From Ruminococcaceae bacterium UBA5406 (GTDB taxonomy: Bacteria; Bacillota; Clostridia; Oscillospirales; Acutalibacteraceae): a DNA stretch of 15,014 bases. Position 1 is the first letter of the stretch. Each line of letters starts with the position of its first letter. The notes under the pieces were generated by a model. It saw only the letters and a program-made list of their open reading frames with translations. It was not told the DNA's origin and searched no databases. This document shows, piece after piece, positions 6,430 through 14,846 of the stretch. The stretch spans positions 1 through 15,014 of the forward strand of contig DHNW01000023.1 in assembly GCA_002407675.1 (NCBI GenBank), read 5' to 3'. The position numbers were made by a program, and so were the translations under genes.

Positions 6430-6862
6430 TTTTCTCTATTGCATAACTGATACATTCAAACCCCAAACGTGTTTTGTCTTTTGCCTTCATAATACCTGAG
6501 TATGTATTTACCAATTCTTGTACGAAGTCTGCTTGTGTCACTTCCTTAAAATCATCATCAGAAAAAATCGGATAACCTAACAATTTTTGCGGACTGTCAA
6601 AGTTCTTCTGTACCTGAAATCCAATAAGTGCTGGGTGCCTGTCTTTTTGATGTATCCGGTCTGTTCCCTTCACAGTTATATGCGGGGTCGGATTAAGTTC
6701 AAAATAGCATTGCAAGTCGAAGGACTCAGAAAGGATGCTGTCTAATCGTTTTGCCGCCTGCATTGCCCTTTTTCTGTTTGCTGCGCAGATACGGTATCCA
6801 GTGCGTACATTCATACTAAAAGCACCATTGCACACAGTATAAATAAAATCGTATTCCGTCAT
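6401..6862 (-). CDS. Unknown protein, convergent with the DUF6037-like gene (153 aa)
   Basis: I do not recognise a family. The 153-residue protein starts MTEYDFIYTVCNGAFSM. It looks alpha/beta, has no membrane segment or signal peptide, and has a lysine-rich helical end. AAGGAAGG lies 8 bases before the ATG, which supports real translation. GC is low (22 of 60 in 6481-6540), like its convergent neighbour and unlike the backbone, so the pair may have arrived together. It lies 92 bases after the giant gene, behind a hairpin, and could be read by leakage from there or from its own promoter, which I could not identify. Confidence 0.7.
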   Translation of the reverse strand: MTEYDFIYTVCNGAFSMNVRTGYRICAANRKRAMQAAKRLDSILSESFDLQCYFELNPTPHITVKGTDRIHQKDRHPALIGFQVQKNFDSPQKLLGYPIFSDDDFKEVTQADFVQELVNTYSGIMKAKDKTRLGFECISYAIEKIKNQNNPLD

Positions 6863-6907
6863 ATTGATTTCCTTCCTTCAGGTCAGCACTGTCTATTACA
6901 ATAAATT

Positions 6908-6946
6908 CAGGGCCACAACCCATCAGATATCAGGATTGTGGCTCTG
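6908..6946 (-). terminator. Long imperfect hairpin after the giant gene
   Basis: Arms at 6908-6921 and 6933-6946 give a 14-bp stem with two imperfect positions and an 11-base loop. It begins 9 bases past the stop at 6955. On the minus strand it is followed by AATTTATTG, a weak T tract. It likely ends or attenuates transcription of the giant gene and protects its 3' end. Confidence 0.5.
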
Positions 6947-6954
6947 TTTCGATA

Positions 6955-9900
6955 TCAGAATTCTTTTTCTCCAGACTGCCGGGCGGTGGAATTTTCCTTT
7001 GCAAGATCGGTATTTTCCTGCGCTTTTTCAAGCCGGTCGGAAAGGGATGCAGGGATGGACTTTCTGCTTTCTTCCTTCTCTGGTCTATGCGGATGGCTGC
7101 CGTCCAGTTCCAGCGTCAGCCGGTTAAGCCTTTCGGATTTTTCCGCAAGCTCCTGTTCCTGCGGGAATGTTTTCTTTAGCTCTTCTTTCGATTCTTCCAC
7201 CTGCCGGTTCATAGTTTTCAGGCTCTCGCGCGCATCTTCCAACTGTCCCGGAACGCTGTCCAGTAGATTGTCCAGCCTGGCAATATTCCCAACCGCATCG
7301 AGCCCCAGCTCACAGGAATGGCTGGCTTCGTGCTTCAGAACCGCATGAAATTTTCGGTTCAGCGGGTCAAACTGTAACTTCAGAGAAAAGCCGCGGTATT
7401 CGCCAATATCCGCCTGCGGCTTTTTAGAATTCAGCTTCCCGCACGCATTGATCAACGCTGTTCCCGCTTTTTTTCTGCTTGTATAAGCTATACCATTCAC
7501 AACCATGGTGAAATTCTTTCCCTTCGGCACCGGGCGGCTTTTTAGAAATTCCAGGTCTTTTTCCAGCCCTGCAATCCGTTCCTTTGATATTTGGATTGCT
7601 TTGGGGTAATATTTCAGGAGCCTGTCTTCGAGCCGGAAGTGCTGCGATTGGAAACCGGAGCGGAGCATCTTTAGCTTGGTTACCTGGATGTCGAGGTCCA
7701 TCTTCTCCTTAATTCGCGGATCGCCGGTCGCAAGCGCTTTGACTTCTGCATAGGAGAGGACGGATTCGTCCACGTCCTCGCAGCTCCGCGCCGGGGATTT
7801 GCTGGTCATAACCTGAGAAATAAACTTCTGTTTATTTTCTATTAATTGCCAGTTATAGCTGTCAAACGTATTTTTTGTGACATAACGGAAGATTTTCACC
7901 TTTGGATTATTGTTTCCCTGGCGCAGGATTCGTCCTTCCCGCTGCTCAATGTCACGGGGTTTCCAGGGGCAGTCTAAATGATGCTCTGCAACCATCCGGT
8001 CCTGAACGTTTGTTCCGGCCCCCATTTTGGCGGTAGAGCCGAGCAGGACACGGACTTCACCTTTCCGGACTTTTGCAAAAAGGGCCGCTTTCCGGACTTC
8101 TGTATTTGCTTCATGGATAAATGCAATCTGATCTTTGGGGACACCCTGCCGGATTAGTTTCAGACGGATGTCATTATATACATCGGTAAATGTTTCATCC
8201 GTTTCCTCAGTGATCCGCTTTGGCGTTGAGAGATCGCAAAAAACAAGCTGTGTCCCTTTGACAGGTGTGGACTCCCGCCAAACGTCCAGAATGTTCTTGA
8301 CGCAGGCATTCACTTTGCTGTCCGGATCGTCCGGAAGCAGAGGATTCATGAGCCGCTGGTCAAGGGCCAGCGTCCTCCCGTCGCTCGTAATCTTGAGCAT
8401 GTTATCCTGCCACGGTTCGACCAGCCGGTTCCGGACATCTTCTGCCCGTTGGCCAAGTTTTTCAACGCCTTCTTTCTGAAATTCACTCGGTTCTGTAACC
8501 ACATTGACATATTCCGCCTCCGGGACAGGCAGATTCAGCATATCGGCGGTCTGGATATCCGCCGCCTCTTTCCAGAGATTCATCAGCTCCGGAAGGTTGA
8601 AAAAATGGGCAAACCTTGTCTTTGTGCGGAACCCCGTCCCTTCAGGGGCCAGCTCCGTTGCTGTCACCGTTTCTCCGAAAGCCGCCGCCCAGCTGTCAAA
8701 ATAGCCGAGGCCCAGATCTTGGAGGGTGTCGTATTGCAGATACCGCATCATGGTATATAATTCCGTCATGGAATTGCTGATCGGCGTACCGGTTGCAAAG
8801 GTTATCCCGCGGCCGCCGGTCAGCTCATCCATGTATCGGCATTTCGTGTACATATCAGTGGATTTCTGCGCCTCAGTCTGCCCGATTCCCGCCACGTTGC
8901 GCATTTTTGTGTACAGAAAAAGGTTTTTGAAACTGTCTGCCTCGTCCACAAACAGCCGGTCAGCACCGAGTTCCTCAAAAGTTACCACATCATCCTTTCT
9001 GCTGTCATCGTTTAGGCGCTGCAGCTTGGTTTCCAGACTTTTTCGCGTTTTTTCCATCTGCTTGATGGTAAAGGTCTCACCCTGCTCCTGCATTGCCTGG
9101 TCGATTCCCCATTCGATACTGTCAATCTGTTCCCGAATCATGGCAACCTGGCGTTCCTTCGACACCGGAATTTTCTCAAACTGCGAATGTCCGATAATCA
9201 CGGCGTCGTAGTCGCCCGTCGCAATCCGGGCGCAGAATTTCTTCCGGTTTAGAGGCTCAAAGTCTTTTTTCGTTGCCACAAGAATGTTGGCTCCGGGATA
9301 CAGGCGCAGAAAATCGCCGCCCCATTGCTCGGTCAGGTGGTTTGGGACGACAAACAGGCTTTTGTGGCAGAGGCCGAGGCGTTTGCTTTCCATAGCGGCC
9401 GCGACCATTTCATACGTTTTTCCTGCCCCTACGCAGTGCGCCAACAGAGTGTTTTTACCGTAAAGCTGGTGTGCCACGGCATTCAGCTGGTGAGGCCGCA
9501 GCGTGATTTCCGGATTCATTCCCGGAAACGTTAGATGGCTCCCGTCATATTCGCGCGGCCGGGTGGAATTGAACAGGGTATTGTATGTCTTACAGAGATC
9601 ATCCCGGCGTTTCGGGTCTTTCCAGATCCAGTCTTTAAAAGCCTGCTTGATTGCTTCCTGTTTCTGCTGGGCAATAGCGGTCTCTTTAGGGTTCAAAATG
9701 TGCTGCTCGTTCCCGTCGGCATTTTCTTCCCTGTCAAAGATCCGGACGGCTCTCAAATTTAGGGTTTCCTCCAGGATTTTATACGCATTGATACGGTTGG
9801 TGCCATAGGTAATATGAACCGGTACGCTGTCAGAGTTGTCCTGTCCTTTCCCGCTGATGTTCCAGACACCGGATACGGGGGAGAACCGGGTCTTAATCCC

Positions 9901-12900
9901 TTGGCTGTCCTGAAGATAAGCCGGCGTGTCAAACGTCTCATACATAAATTGGTCAATGTATGCAGGGTCAACCCATGTTGCCCCGAGCCGGACGTCAATT
10001 TCCGACGCATCCAGGTCTTTGGGCTGGACTTTTTCGAGTGCGGCCACATTAATGGAAAATGCCGGATCTTTTTGAGCCGCTTCCCTGGCGGCGCTGAACT
10101 TTTTTCTCACGTTTCCGGAAAGATAGTCATCTGCCGTAACCCAACCTTCATACGGTCCGCCGCCGGTATCCGGATCTTTAAAAATCACCCCCTGAAGGTC
10201 TTTGAGAATACTATCCTTATTTTCAGGCCCGCCGAGAAGGGACGCCATATAGTCAAGATCAACACATGCTTTTTCACCGAGAGATACGGTGAGTGCTTCG
10301 CTTGCCGTGTCAACAGACGTGATAACGGTCTTTTGACGGATAGTGCGTTTTGCGAACATGTCGGCCTTGCGCTCCAGTTTCCCGTCCTCATCAATGACTT
10401 CCAGGGAGCAGAGCAGACAATACGAAGAATCCTGCTGGAATGCCCTCTTGTTGGCGCTGCTGTTGATTAATCCGTACTTTGCGGTAAAAGTATCGTACAG
10501 AGTGTTAAGCCGTTTCTGCGTGTTCTGAATGGCCGTATCGTCCGCACCATCCATCTGCATGTCGATCAGGCGGCGTGTGCAGTCCCGCAGGCTGACCATT
10601 CCGCAGATACGATCCCTTGCAGCAGTGGAAACGTCAACAGGATTCATCATGGAATTTTCACGGAAATACAGCCCGCCGCCGTCAACAAAGGTAAAGCTGA
10701 AATTCCGCACGTCCGGGTCGGCCGGAATCGATTCACGCTGCTCTGGATTTTCCGGGGATGGAGCATCAACTTCCATTGTTTCCCGGTTGGGCATGGAAAC
10801 GAAAGAAAGGGCCGTTTTGAGTTGTTCCTCAAAATCGGTCCCTTCTATGGGGCTGCAGGTCGTTTCTTTTCGATCGCCGAACATACGGCTGTCAAACGCC
10901 ATTTTGCCGAGCATCATTTCCGGATGTTCGAGGAAATACCGGTTGAGGGGAACCCCGTCTTCTGTTTCCCCGGTTTCCAGCCATTCCGGCTCTTCACCGG
11001 AAAGGCTCTCCCGTTTTTGAAGAAACAGGATATCGCTGGTGGCTTCCGTCCCGGCGTTTTTCAGGAACGCGGTATTCGGCAGCCGCACAGCGCCCAGAAG
11101 CACGGCTCGTTCCGAAATGTACCGGCGCACACTGGAATCCCGTTTGTCCATGGTTCCCTTGCTGGTGATAAAAGCAATCAGGCCGCCCGGCCGCACTTTG
11201 TCCAGGGATTTTGCAAAGAAATAGTCGTGGATCAGGAACTTGTACTGGTCATATTTCCGGTCGGCCAGCTGATACTCCCCAAACGGGACGTTGCCAACTG
11301 CCAGATCAAAGAAATTATCGGGGAAATCGATTTTTTCAAAACCATCGACCGTAATCTTTGCATCGGGATAAAGCTGTTTGGCGATCCGCCCCGTGATGTT
11401 GTCCAACTCTACGCCGTACAGTTTGGATTTATTCATGCTGTCCGGAACCAGGCCAAAAAAGTTGCCGATACCACAGGCAGGCTCGAGGATATTCCCTGTG
11501 TGAAAGCCAAAGCGCGCTAGTGTCCTGTAAATTGCCTTGATGACGATTGGGGAAGTGTAGTGGGCGTTCAGAACAGAAGCACGCGCAGCGGCGTATTCGC
11601 TGGCTGACAGCATCCCTTTCAGCTCGGCATACTCTTTTGCCCATTTCTTATTTTTTACGTCAAATGCCTGCGGGATACCGCCCCAGCCGACATACCGGGA
11701 AAGGGTTTCCTGTTCCTCCGGAGTAACCGCACGGTTTGCAGCCTCGATTAATCTTAAAGTTTGGATTGCCTGAACATTGTATGCATATTTTGTCTTTTGT
11801 CCGCCCTCGCCCAGGTGGTCGTTGGTAATACGGAAATTGTGCGGGAGTAGCTGTTTTTGGGCATCCTGTGCCTTTGAAATACTGCCTTTGCTCCGATTTT
11901 CAGTTTCCGGAGATTCCTGATCCTGGGCAGATAAGTGTTTTACGGTGGCCCGGACTTGCTGGATAAATGGATCATTTTCAAGTTTGGATTCATCTACCAC
12001 CTTACCATCCACAATTCCGGATTCAGCCAATTTCTTTTTGAATGTCACCGGATCGATATTGTCTAAATTGTCCTGCTCTTCCTGCGTGTAAAAGCGGTCA
12101 TCCAGGATTAAACGGGAAATCCGCTGATATGCTTTTTCCCAGGAGACCTTCAGAACAGTGTTGCTAACCGTGACGGGAAATGATGGAAGATTGTTACCGT
12201 ATTCCGCACGGAGAAATGCGGCAATTTCTTTATTGGAATGGCCTTCCTCAAAATACCGGACGACGGCATGCTTACTTTCGATATTTCCATTCCACTTTTG
12301 CAGGGCAGTGTCAATGCTGGAATTTTCAATTTTCTGCGTAGTATGGGCATCTATGGCGTCAGATATAGCTTTCCTGTATTTTTCATTGTATTGCTTTTGT
12401 TCTTCTGGTGTCAGGTATCTTCCAGCTAAAACGAGGTCATGCAGCTGTTTTGCAACCTTTTCCCAGGTCATGTGGTAATTAGCCCAGTTTCGGGAAACAA
12501 AAAATCCTTTAGGGTTATACCATATATCCCCGTCCCAGCCATCGGAAAAAGTAACTGTCTGTCCGCCCGTCCCATATTCGTGCTTTAAAAAAGCGATAGT
12601 CTCTTTTGTGCTGTGCTGATGCTGGAACCATTCGCTAATGCGGTATTTGCTTCCCTCGGTATTACCCCCTTCCAGCAGGGCGCGCGTAACATCTTCCTGA
12701 GGGATCGAAAAAGCGGAGGACTTTTCATCCTCCGCCTGCTGAACCTGTTCTTTTTGCTCCTGTTCTGTTGGAAACAGGCTTAGCTGCTGTGGCAGATCAT
12801 CTGCAGCTTCCGAAGAAAAAACGGCGGGTTTTAAATCCGCCGCCTGAAAATCATTCTTTAGCTGTAAATCAGGTCGTTCAGAATAATTTCTTTTACCGAG

Positions 12901-14049
12901 TTCTGGATGTTGTTCATTTCCTGCACCCAGCGCATCTGATCGGTCGCCTTCAGCTGTTCGGTTATCCCGCGCTGTTTCTTCATCTGCTTCGTCAGCCGGT
13001 CCTCCATTTCCTCCGCTTCCCGGTCGATATCCAGAAGATGCTGCTTGAGTTTGCATTGCAGTACCAGATAAGTGTAAGTCCCGGAGCGGTGTTCTTTCAG
13101 ATACTTTTCTCTCATTATCCCGTATCTTCCGACCTTGCCTTCCGGCTGCGGATCCATTTCCAGATCCGGAATCAGGTAATCCCCGTTCTTCTTGTATGTC
13201 AGCTCTTCCATGAGCGTCATCTTCCTTCCCAAAATTTCGCTTTAAATCGCCAAACTCATTATATTCTATTTTTTGCTGATTTTCAAGGGCCTGCTTTTCT
13301 CTGTCCAGTTGTTTTACTGTCCGCTCGATATGCCGCAGCAGTGTTTTGGACTGCTCTGCCACTGCGTTTCCTAAACAGGACAGGGAAGCGTCTGTATTGA
13401 AATTTACAATCCCGCGGAGATCATCATCTGTGATATACTGCCCGGCCTCAACCCCGCAGCGGGTAAAAACAGCATATTGAACGCTGGCCGTCAAGATATT
13501 ACGAAGAATCACACTGACATTCTGCTCATCCATTTCTTCCAGAAGACTTCCGCCCCGCAATTCCATCACATTGGGAAGAATCTCATTATATTTCTCCTGA
13601 TCAACAATATCAGCCGCAGATTTCATGAGGTCATCAGGAAAATTTATTTCCGAATCGTTACCGGTAAGTATTTTATTTACTGAGCCATAGTATTCGGGCT
13701 TTATATTCCAAAGGTACAGTCTATGAGCGTTTCTGCCTCCCTGAGTGTCTTTAACGTCAAAAACATATTTGATATGCGGATTGTCCCGGTTTTCTGGCAA
13801 AAGTGCGATTCCTTTCGCACCGCGTTTTACCCAGCGGTTCATCCGGTTATTCCAAACATCATAGGCTGCGCAGGCCGTGGCATCCGGGCGTTGGGCATAA
13901 ATCAAAAGTTGATCCTGAAATGAGTATTTGTAGAATTTCGCCGCCACTTTCAAAAATGCCGCCCAGTCCTGCGGGCCGGCCGTAATTTTCCGGGCTGTTT
14001 TCTTTGCAAGATTCGATATGTATTTTAATTTTTTCTCTGATTCCGTCAT
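6955..14049 (-). CDS. Giant conjugative-element protein: ArdC-like domain, methylase-like domain and SNF2 helicase
   Basis: A 2364-residue protein of the kind found in Tn1549/CTn-like elements. Visible order: ArdC-like ssDNA-binding head (about 1-110, YSFQDQLLIYAQRPDATA); a polar linker (about 280-397) overlapping tnpV in another frame; two related modules (about 440-556 and 576-655, each with a WEKxxxx helix and a Y/FxTxEEQ end); an N6-adenine-methylase-like fold (about 735-1000) with EPACGIGNF but GNVPFG where an active enzyme has NPPF/Y; an SNF2-type motor with HCVGAGKTYEM (about 1540), VDEAD (about 1701), TGTPISNS (about 1753) and QREGRILRQG (about 2040); then a charged coiled coil (about 2270-2340). 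It probably processes or protects transferred DNA; true activity is unknown. GGAGG lies 6 bases before the ATG. Confidence 0.9.
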   Translation of the reverse strand: MTESEKKLKYISNLAKKTARKITAGPQDWAAFLKVAAKFYKYSFQDQLLIYAQRPDATACAAYDVWNNRMNRWVKRGAKGIALLPENRDNPHIKYVFDVKDTQGGRNAHRLYLWNIKPEYYGSVNKILTGNDSEINFPDDLMKSAADIVDQEKYNEILPNVMELRGGSLLEEMDEQNVSVILRNILTASVQYAVFTRCGVEAGQYITDDDLRGIVNFNTDASLSCLGNAVAEQSKTLLRHIERTVKQLDREKQALENQQKIEYNEFGDLKRNFGKEDDAHGRADIQEERGLPDSGSGNGSAAGRQGRKIRDNERKVSERTPLRDLHLSGTAMQTQAASSGYRPGSGGNGGPADEADEETARDNRTAEGDRSDALGAGNEQHPELGKRNYSERPDLQLKNDFQAADLKPAVFSSEAADDLPQQLSLFPTEQEQKEQVQQAEDEKSSAFSIPQEDVTRALLEGGNTEGSKYRISEWFQHQHSTKETIAFLKHEYGTGGQTVTFSDGWDGDIWYNPKGFFVSRNWANYHMTWEKVAKQLHDLVLAGRYLTPEEQKQYNEKYRKAISDAIDAHTTQKIENSSIDTALQKWNGNIESKHAVVRYFEEGHSNKEIAAFLRAEYGNNLPSFPVTVSNTVLKVSWEKAYQRISRLILDDRFYTQEEQDNLDNIDPVTFKKKLAESGIVDGKVVDESKLENDPFIQQVRATVKHLSAQDQESPETENRSKGSISKAQDAQKQLLPHNFRITNDHLGEGGQKTKYAYNVQAIQTLRLIEAANRAVTPEEQETLSRYVGWGGIPQAFDVKNKKWAKEYAELKGMLSASEYAAARASVLNAHYTSPIVIKAIYRTLARFGFHTGNILEPACGIGNFFGLVPDSMNKSKLYGVELDNITGRIAKQLYPDAKITVDGFEKIDFPDNFFDLAVGNVPFGEYQLADRKYDQYKFLIHDYFFAKSLDKVRPGGLIAFITSKGTMDKRDSSVRRYISERAVLLGAVRLPNTAFLKNAGTEATSDILFLQKRESLSGEEPEWLETGETEDGVPLNRYFLEHPEMMLGKMAFDSRMFGDRKETTCSPIEGTDFEEQLKTALSFVSMPNRETMEVDAPSPENPEQRESIPADPDVRNFSFTFVDGGGLYFRENSMMNPVDVSTAARDRICGMVSLRDCTRRLIDMQMDGADDTAIQNTQKRLNTLYDTFTAKYGLINSSANKRAFQQDSSYCLLCSLEVIDEDGKLERKADMFAKRTIRQKTVITSVDTASEALTVSLGEKACVDLDYMASLLGGPENKDSILKDLQGVIFKDPDTGGGPYEGWVTADDYLSGNVRKKFSAAREAAQKDPAFSINVAALEKVQPKDLDASEIDVRLGATWVDPAYIDQFMYETFDTPAYLQDSQGIKTRFSPVSGVWNISGKGQDNSDSVPVHITYGTNRINAYKILEETLNLRAVRIFDREENADGNEQHILNPKETAIAQQKQEAIKQAFKDWIWKDPKRRDDLCKTYNTLFNSTRPREYDGSHLTFPGMNPEITLRPHQLNAVAHQLYGKNTLLAHCVGAGKTYEMVAAAMESKRLGLCHKSLFVVPNHLTEQWGGDFLRLYPGANILVATKKDFEPLNRKKFCARIATGDYDAVIIGHSQFEKIPVSKERQVAMIREQIDSIEWGIDQAMQEQGETFTIKQMEKTRKSLETKLQRLNDDSRKDDVVTFEELGADRLFVDEADSFKNLFLYTKMRNVAGIGQTEAQKSTDMYTKCRYMDELTGGRGITFATGTPISNSMTELYTMMRYLQYDTLQDLGLGYFDSWAAAFGETVTATELAPEGTGFRTKTRFAHFFNLPELMNLWKEAADIQTADMLNLPVPEAEYVNVVTEPSEFQKEGVEKLGQRAEDVRNRLVEPWQDNMLKITSDGRTLALDQRLMNPLLPDDPDSKVNACVKNILDVWRESTPVKGTQLVFCDLSTPKRITEETDETFTDVYNDIRLKLIRQGVPKDQIAFIHEANTEVRKAALFAKVRKGEVRVLLGSTAKMGAGTNVQDRMVAEHHLDCPWKPRDIEQREGRILRQGNNNPKVKIFRYVTKNTFDSYNWQLIENKQKFISQVMTSKSPARSCEDVDESVLSYAEVKALATGDPRIKEKMDLDIQVTKLKMLRSGFQSQHFRLEDRLLKYYPKAIQISKERIAGLEKDLEFLKSRPVPKGKNFTMVVNGIAYTSRKKAGTALINACGKLNSKKPQADIGEYRGFSLKLQFDPLNRKFHAVLKHEASHSCELGLDAVGNIARLDNLLDSVPGQLEDARESLKTMNRQVEESKEELKKTFPQEQELAEKSERLNRLTLELDGSHPHRPEKEESRKSIPASLSDRLEKAQENTDLAKENSTARQSGEKEF
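12858..13211 (-). CDS. tnpV: TnpV-family protein nested out of frame in the giant gene
   Basis: A complete 117-residue TnpV-family protein read in the +1 frame of the same strand inside the giant gene. The family pattern is clear: MEELTYKKNGDYLIPDLE at the start, GRYGIMREKYLKEHR in the middle, and KATDQMRWVQEMNNIQ and EIILNDLIYS at the end. ATG at 13211 matches homologue starts and has GGAAG 9 bases upstream; ATG at 13220 and TTG at 13232 are alternatives. TnpV is known from mobile elements, its function unsettled. The host frame here encodes a G/R/D/E-rich linker, as expected if TnpV is the conserved frame. Confidence 0.85.
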   Translation of the reverse strand: MEELTYKKNGDYLIPDLEMDPQPEGKVGRYGIMREKYLKEHRSGTYTYLVLQCKLKQHLLDIDREAEEMEDRLTKQMKKQRGITEQLKATDQMRWVQEMNNIQNSVKEIILNDLIYS

Positions 14050-14065
14050 TGGCTGCCTCCATCTT

Positions 14066-14416
14066 TTACTCTTTTACTGCCTGCCCATCTTTTTTTACGG
14101 GATTCCCAAGACAGTGAATTTCATCGGCTGCAATTTCGAACACCTTGTGCCGAACCCCTTGGGTATCCTGATAGGTTCGCGTCTGCATCTTGCCTCTTAC
14201 CACCGCAAGACGGCCTTTACGCAGATATTTGCAGGCATATTCGGCATTGGAACGCCACGCAACAAAATTGATAAAATCGGTGCCGCGTTTTTTACCCTCT
14301 TTTTTGTAGCCCCGGTCAACCGCAAGAGTGAACCGGGTAAACGCTATTTTTTTACTTGTGTGCTTGAGTTCCGGGCTAGCCACCAGGCGGCCCATCTCAA
14401 TGGCCATATTCAGCAC
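14066..14416 (-). CDS. ssb: Single-stranded DNA-binding protein (short, element type)
   Basis: A 116-residue SSB with one OB fold: MGRLVASPELKHTSKKIAF, FTLAVDRGYKK, FINFVAWRSNAEYACKYLRK and VRGKMQTRTYQD are the usual strands. GTG at 14416 is chosen because GGGGGGA ends 7 bases upstream and homologues begin with an MLN-like sequence; a TTG at 14437 would overlap the previous gene and has no ribosome site. It lacks the long linker and the acidic DDDIPF-type tail of housekeeping SSBs, so it may coat DNA without recruiting host SSB partners. It lies 16 bases upstream of the giant gene and is probably cotranscribed with it. Confidence 0.92.
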   Translation of the reverse strand: MLNMAIEMGRLVASPELKHTSKKIAFTRFTLAVDRGYKKEGKKRGTDFINFVAWRSNAEYACKYLRKGRLAVVRGKMQTRTYQDTQGVRHKVFEIAADEIHCLGNPVKKDGQAVKE

Positions 14417-14433
14417 TTTAGATTCCCCCCTGT

Positions 14434-14766
14434 TCAAGGCGGTAATTCTGTCTGTATTTCAGTTTCCGGTATACACCGAATCGGAATTTTAAGGACCTGG
14501 GCGGTATTGATTTCGCTCGTCATACCGGGCGAAACGGTCTTGCCGAAAACCCAGAGTTCGTCGCACCGTCTCAGCAATTCGGTACCAATCTGAAGGCCGC
14601 GCTGGCGCTGTTCCGGAATGTTGTCATCCAGGTATCGGGTAAAAATAGTGTGCGGAGCCAGGGGAATAACGCCCTGATGCAGCGCATACACGCAGTATTC
14701 GTCTGCCTTTCGGATGTTGTTTTTGATGTCCCCGTGGAGCGGAGAACAGATATAGACAAATTTCAA
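14434..14766 (-). CDS. DUF4406/DUF7768-type Rossmann protein (nucleoside deoxyribosyltransferase-like)
   Basis: A 110-residue protein common in this class of element. MKFVYICSPLHGD, KADEYCVYALHQGVIPLAPH and ELLRRCDELWVFG, then GMTSEI, are the family's conserved blocks, which resemble nucleoside 2-deoxyribosyltransferase and SLOG nucleotide-binding folds. No enzymatic activity is established. TTG at 14766 is chosen because GAAGGTGA precedes it by about 5 bases and homologues start MKFVYI; ATG at 14781 is the alternative. A frame extending to 14868 would run through the terminator hairpin and into the doc gene, so it is rejected. The gene ends 17 bases before ssb. Confidence 0.8.
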   Translation of the reverse strand: MKFVYICSPLHGDIKNNIRKADEYCVYALHQGVIPLAPHTIFTRYLDDNIPEQRQRGLQIGTELLRRCDELWVFGKTVSPGMTSEINTAQVLKIPIRCIPETEIQTELPP

Positions 14767-14796
14767 AATTTCACCTTCCATTTGATATAAAATGAG

Positions 14797-14820
14797 GCAG
14801 CCGGTATTTTCACCGGCTGC
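14797..14820 (-). terminator. Rho-independent-like terminator after the doc/fic gene
   Basis: A perfect 9-bp stem, GCAGCCGGT and ACCGGCTGC, with a 6-base loop, followed on the minus strand by CTCATTTTATAT. It starts 26 bases after the doc stop and separates the toxin gene from the next unit. The T tract is short, so termination may be partial. Confidence 0.65.
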
Positions 14821-14846
14821 CTGCTGCGGGTTATGCTTATTTACTT

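Noticed and set aside
10822..11520. A 232-codon plus-strand frame (and similar ones at 9814-10470 and 12768-13400)
   Set aside because: All are antisense to the giant gene, whose domains are recognisable there; no convincing ribosome sites or family motifs.
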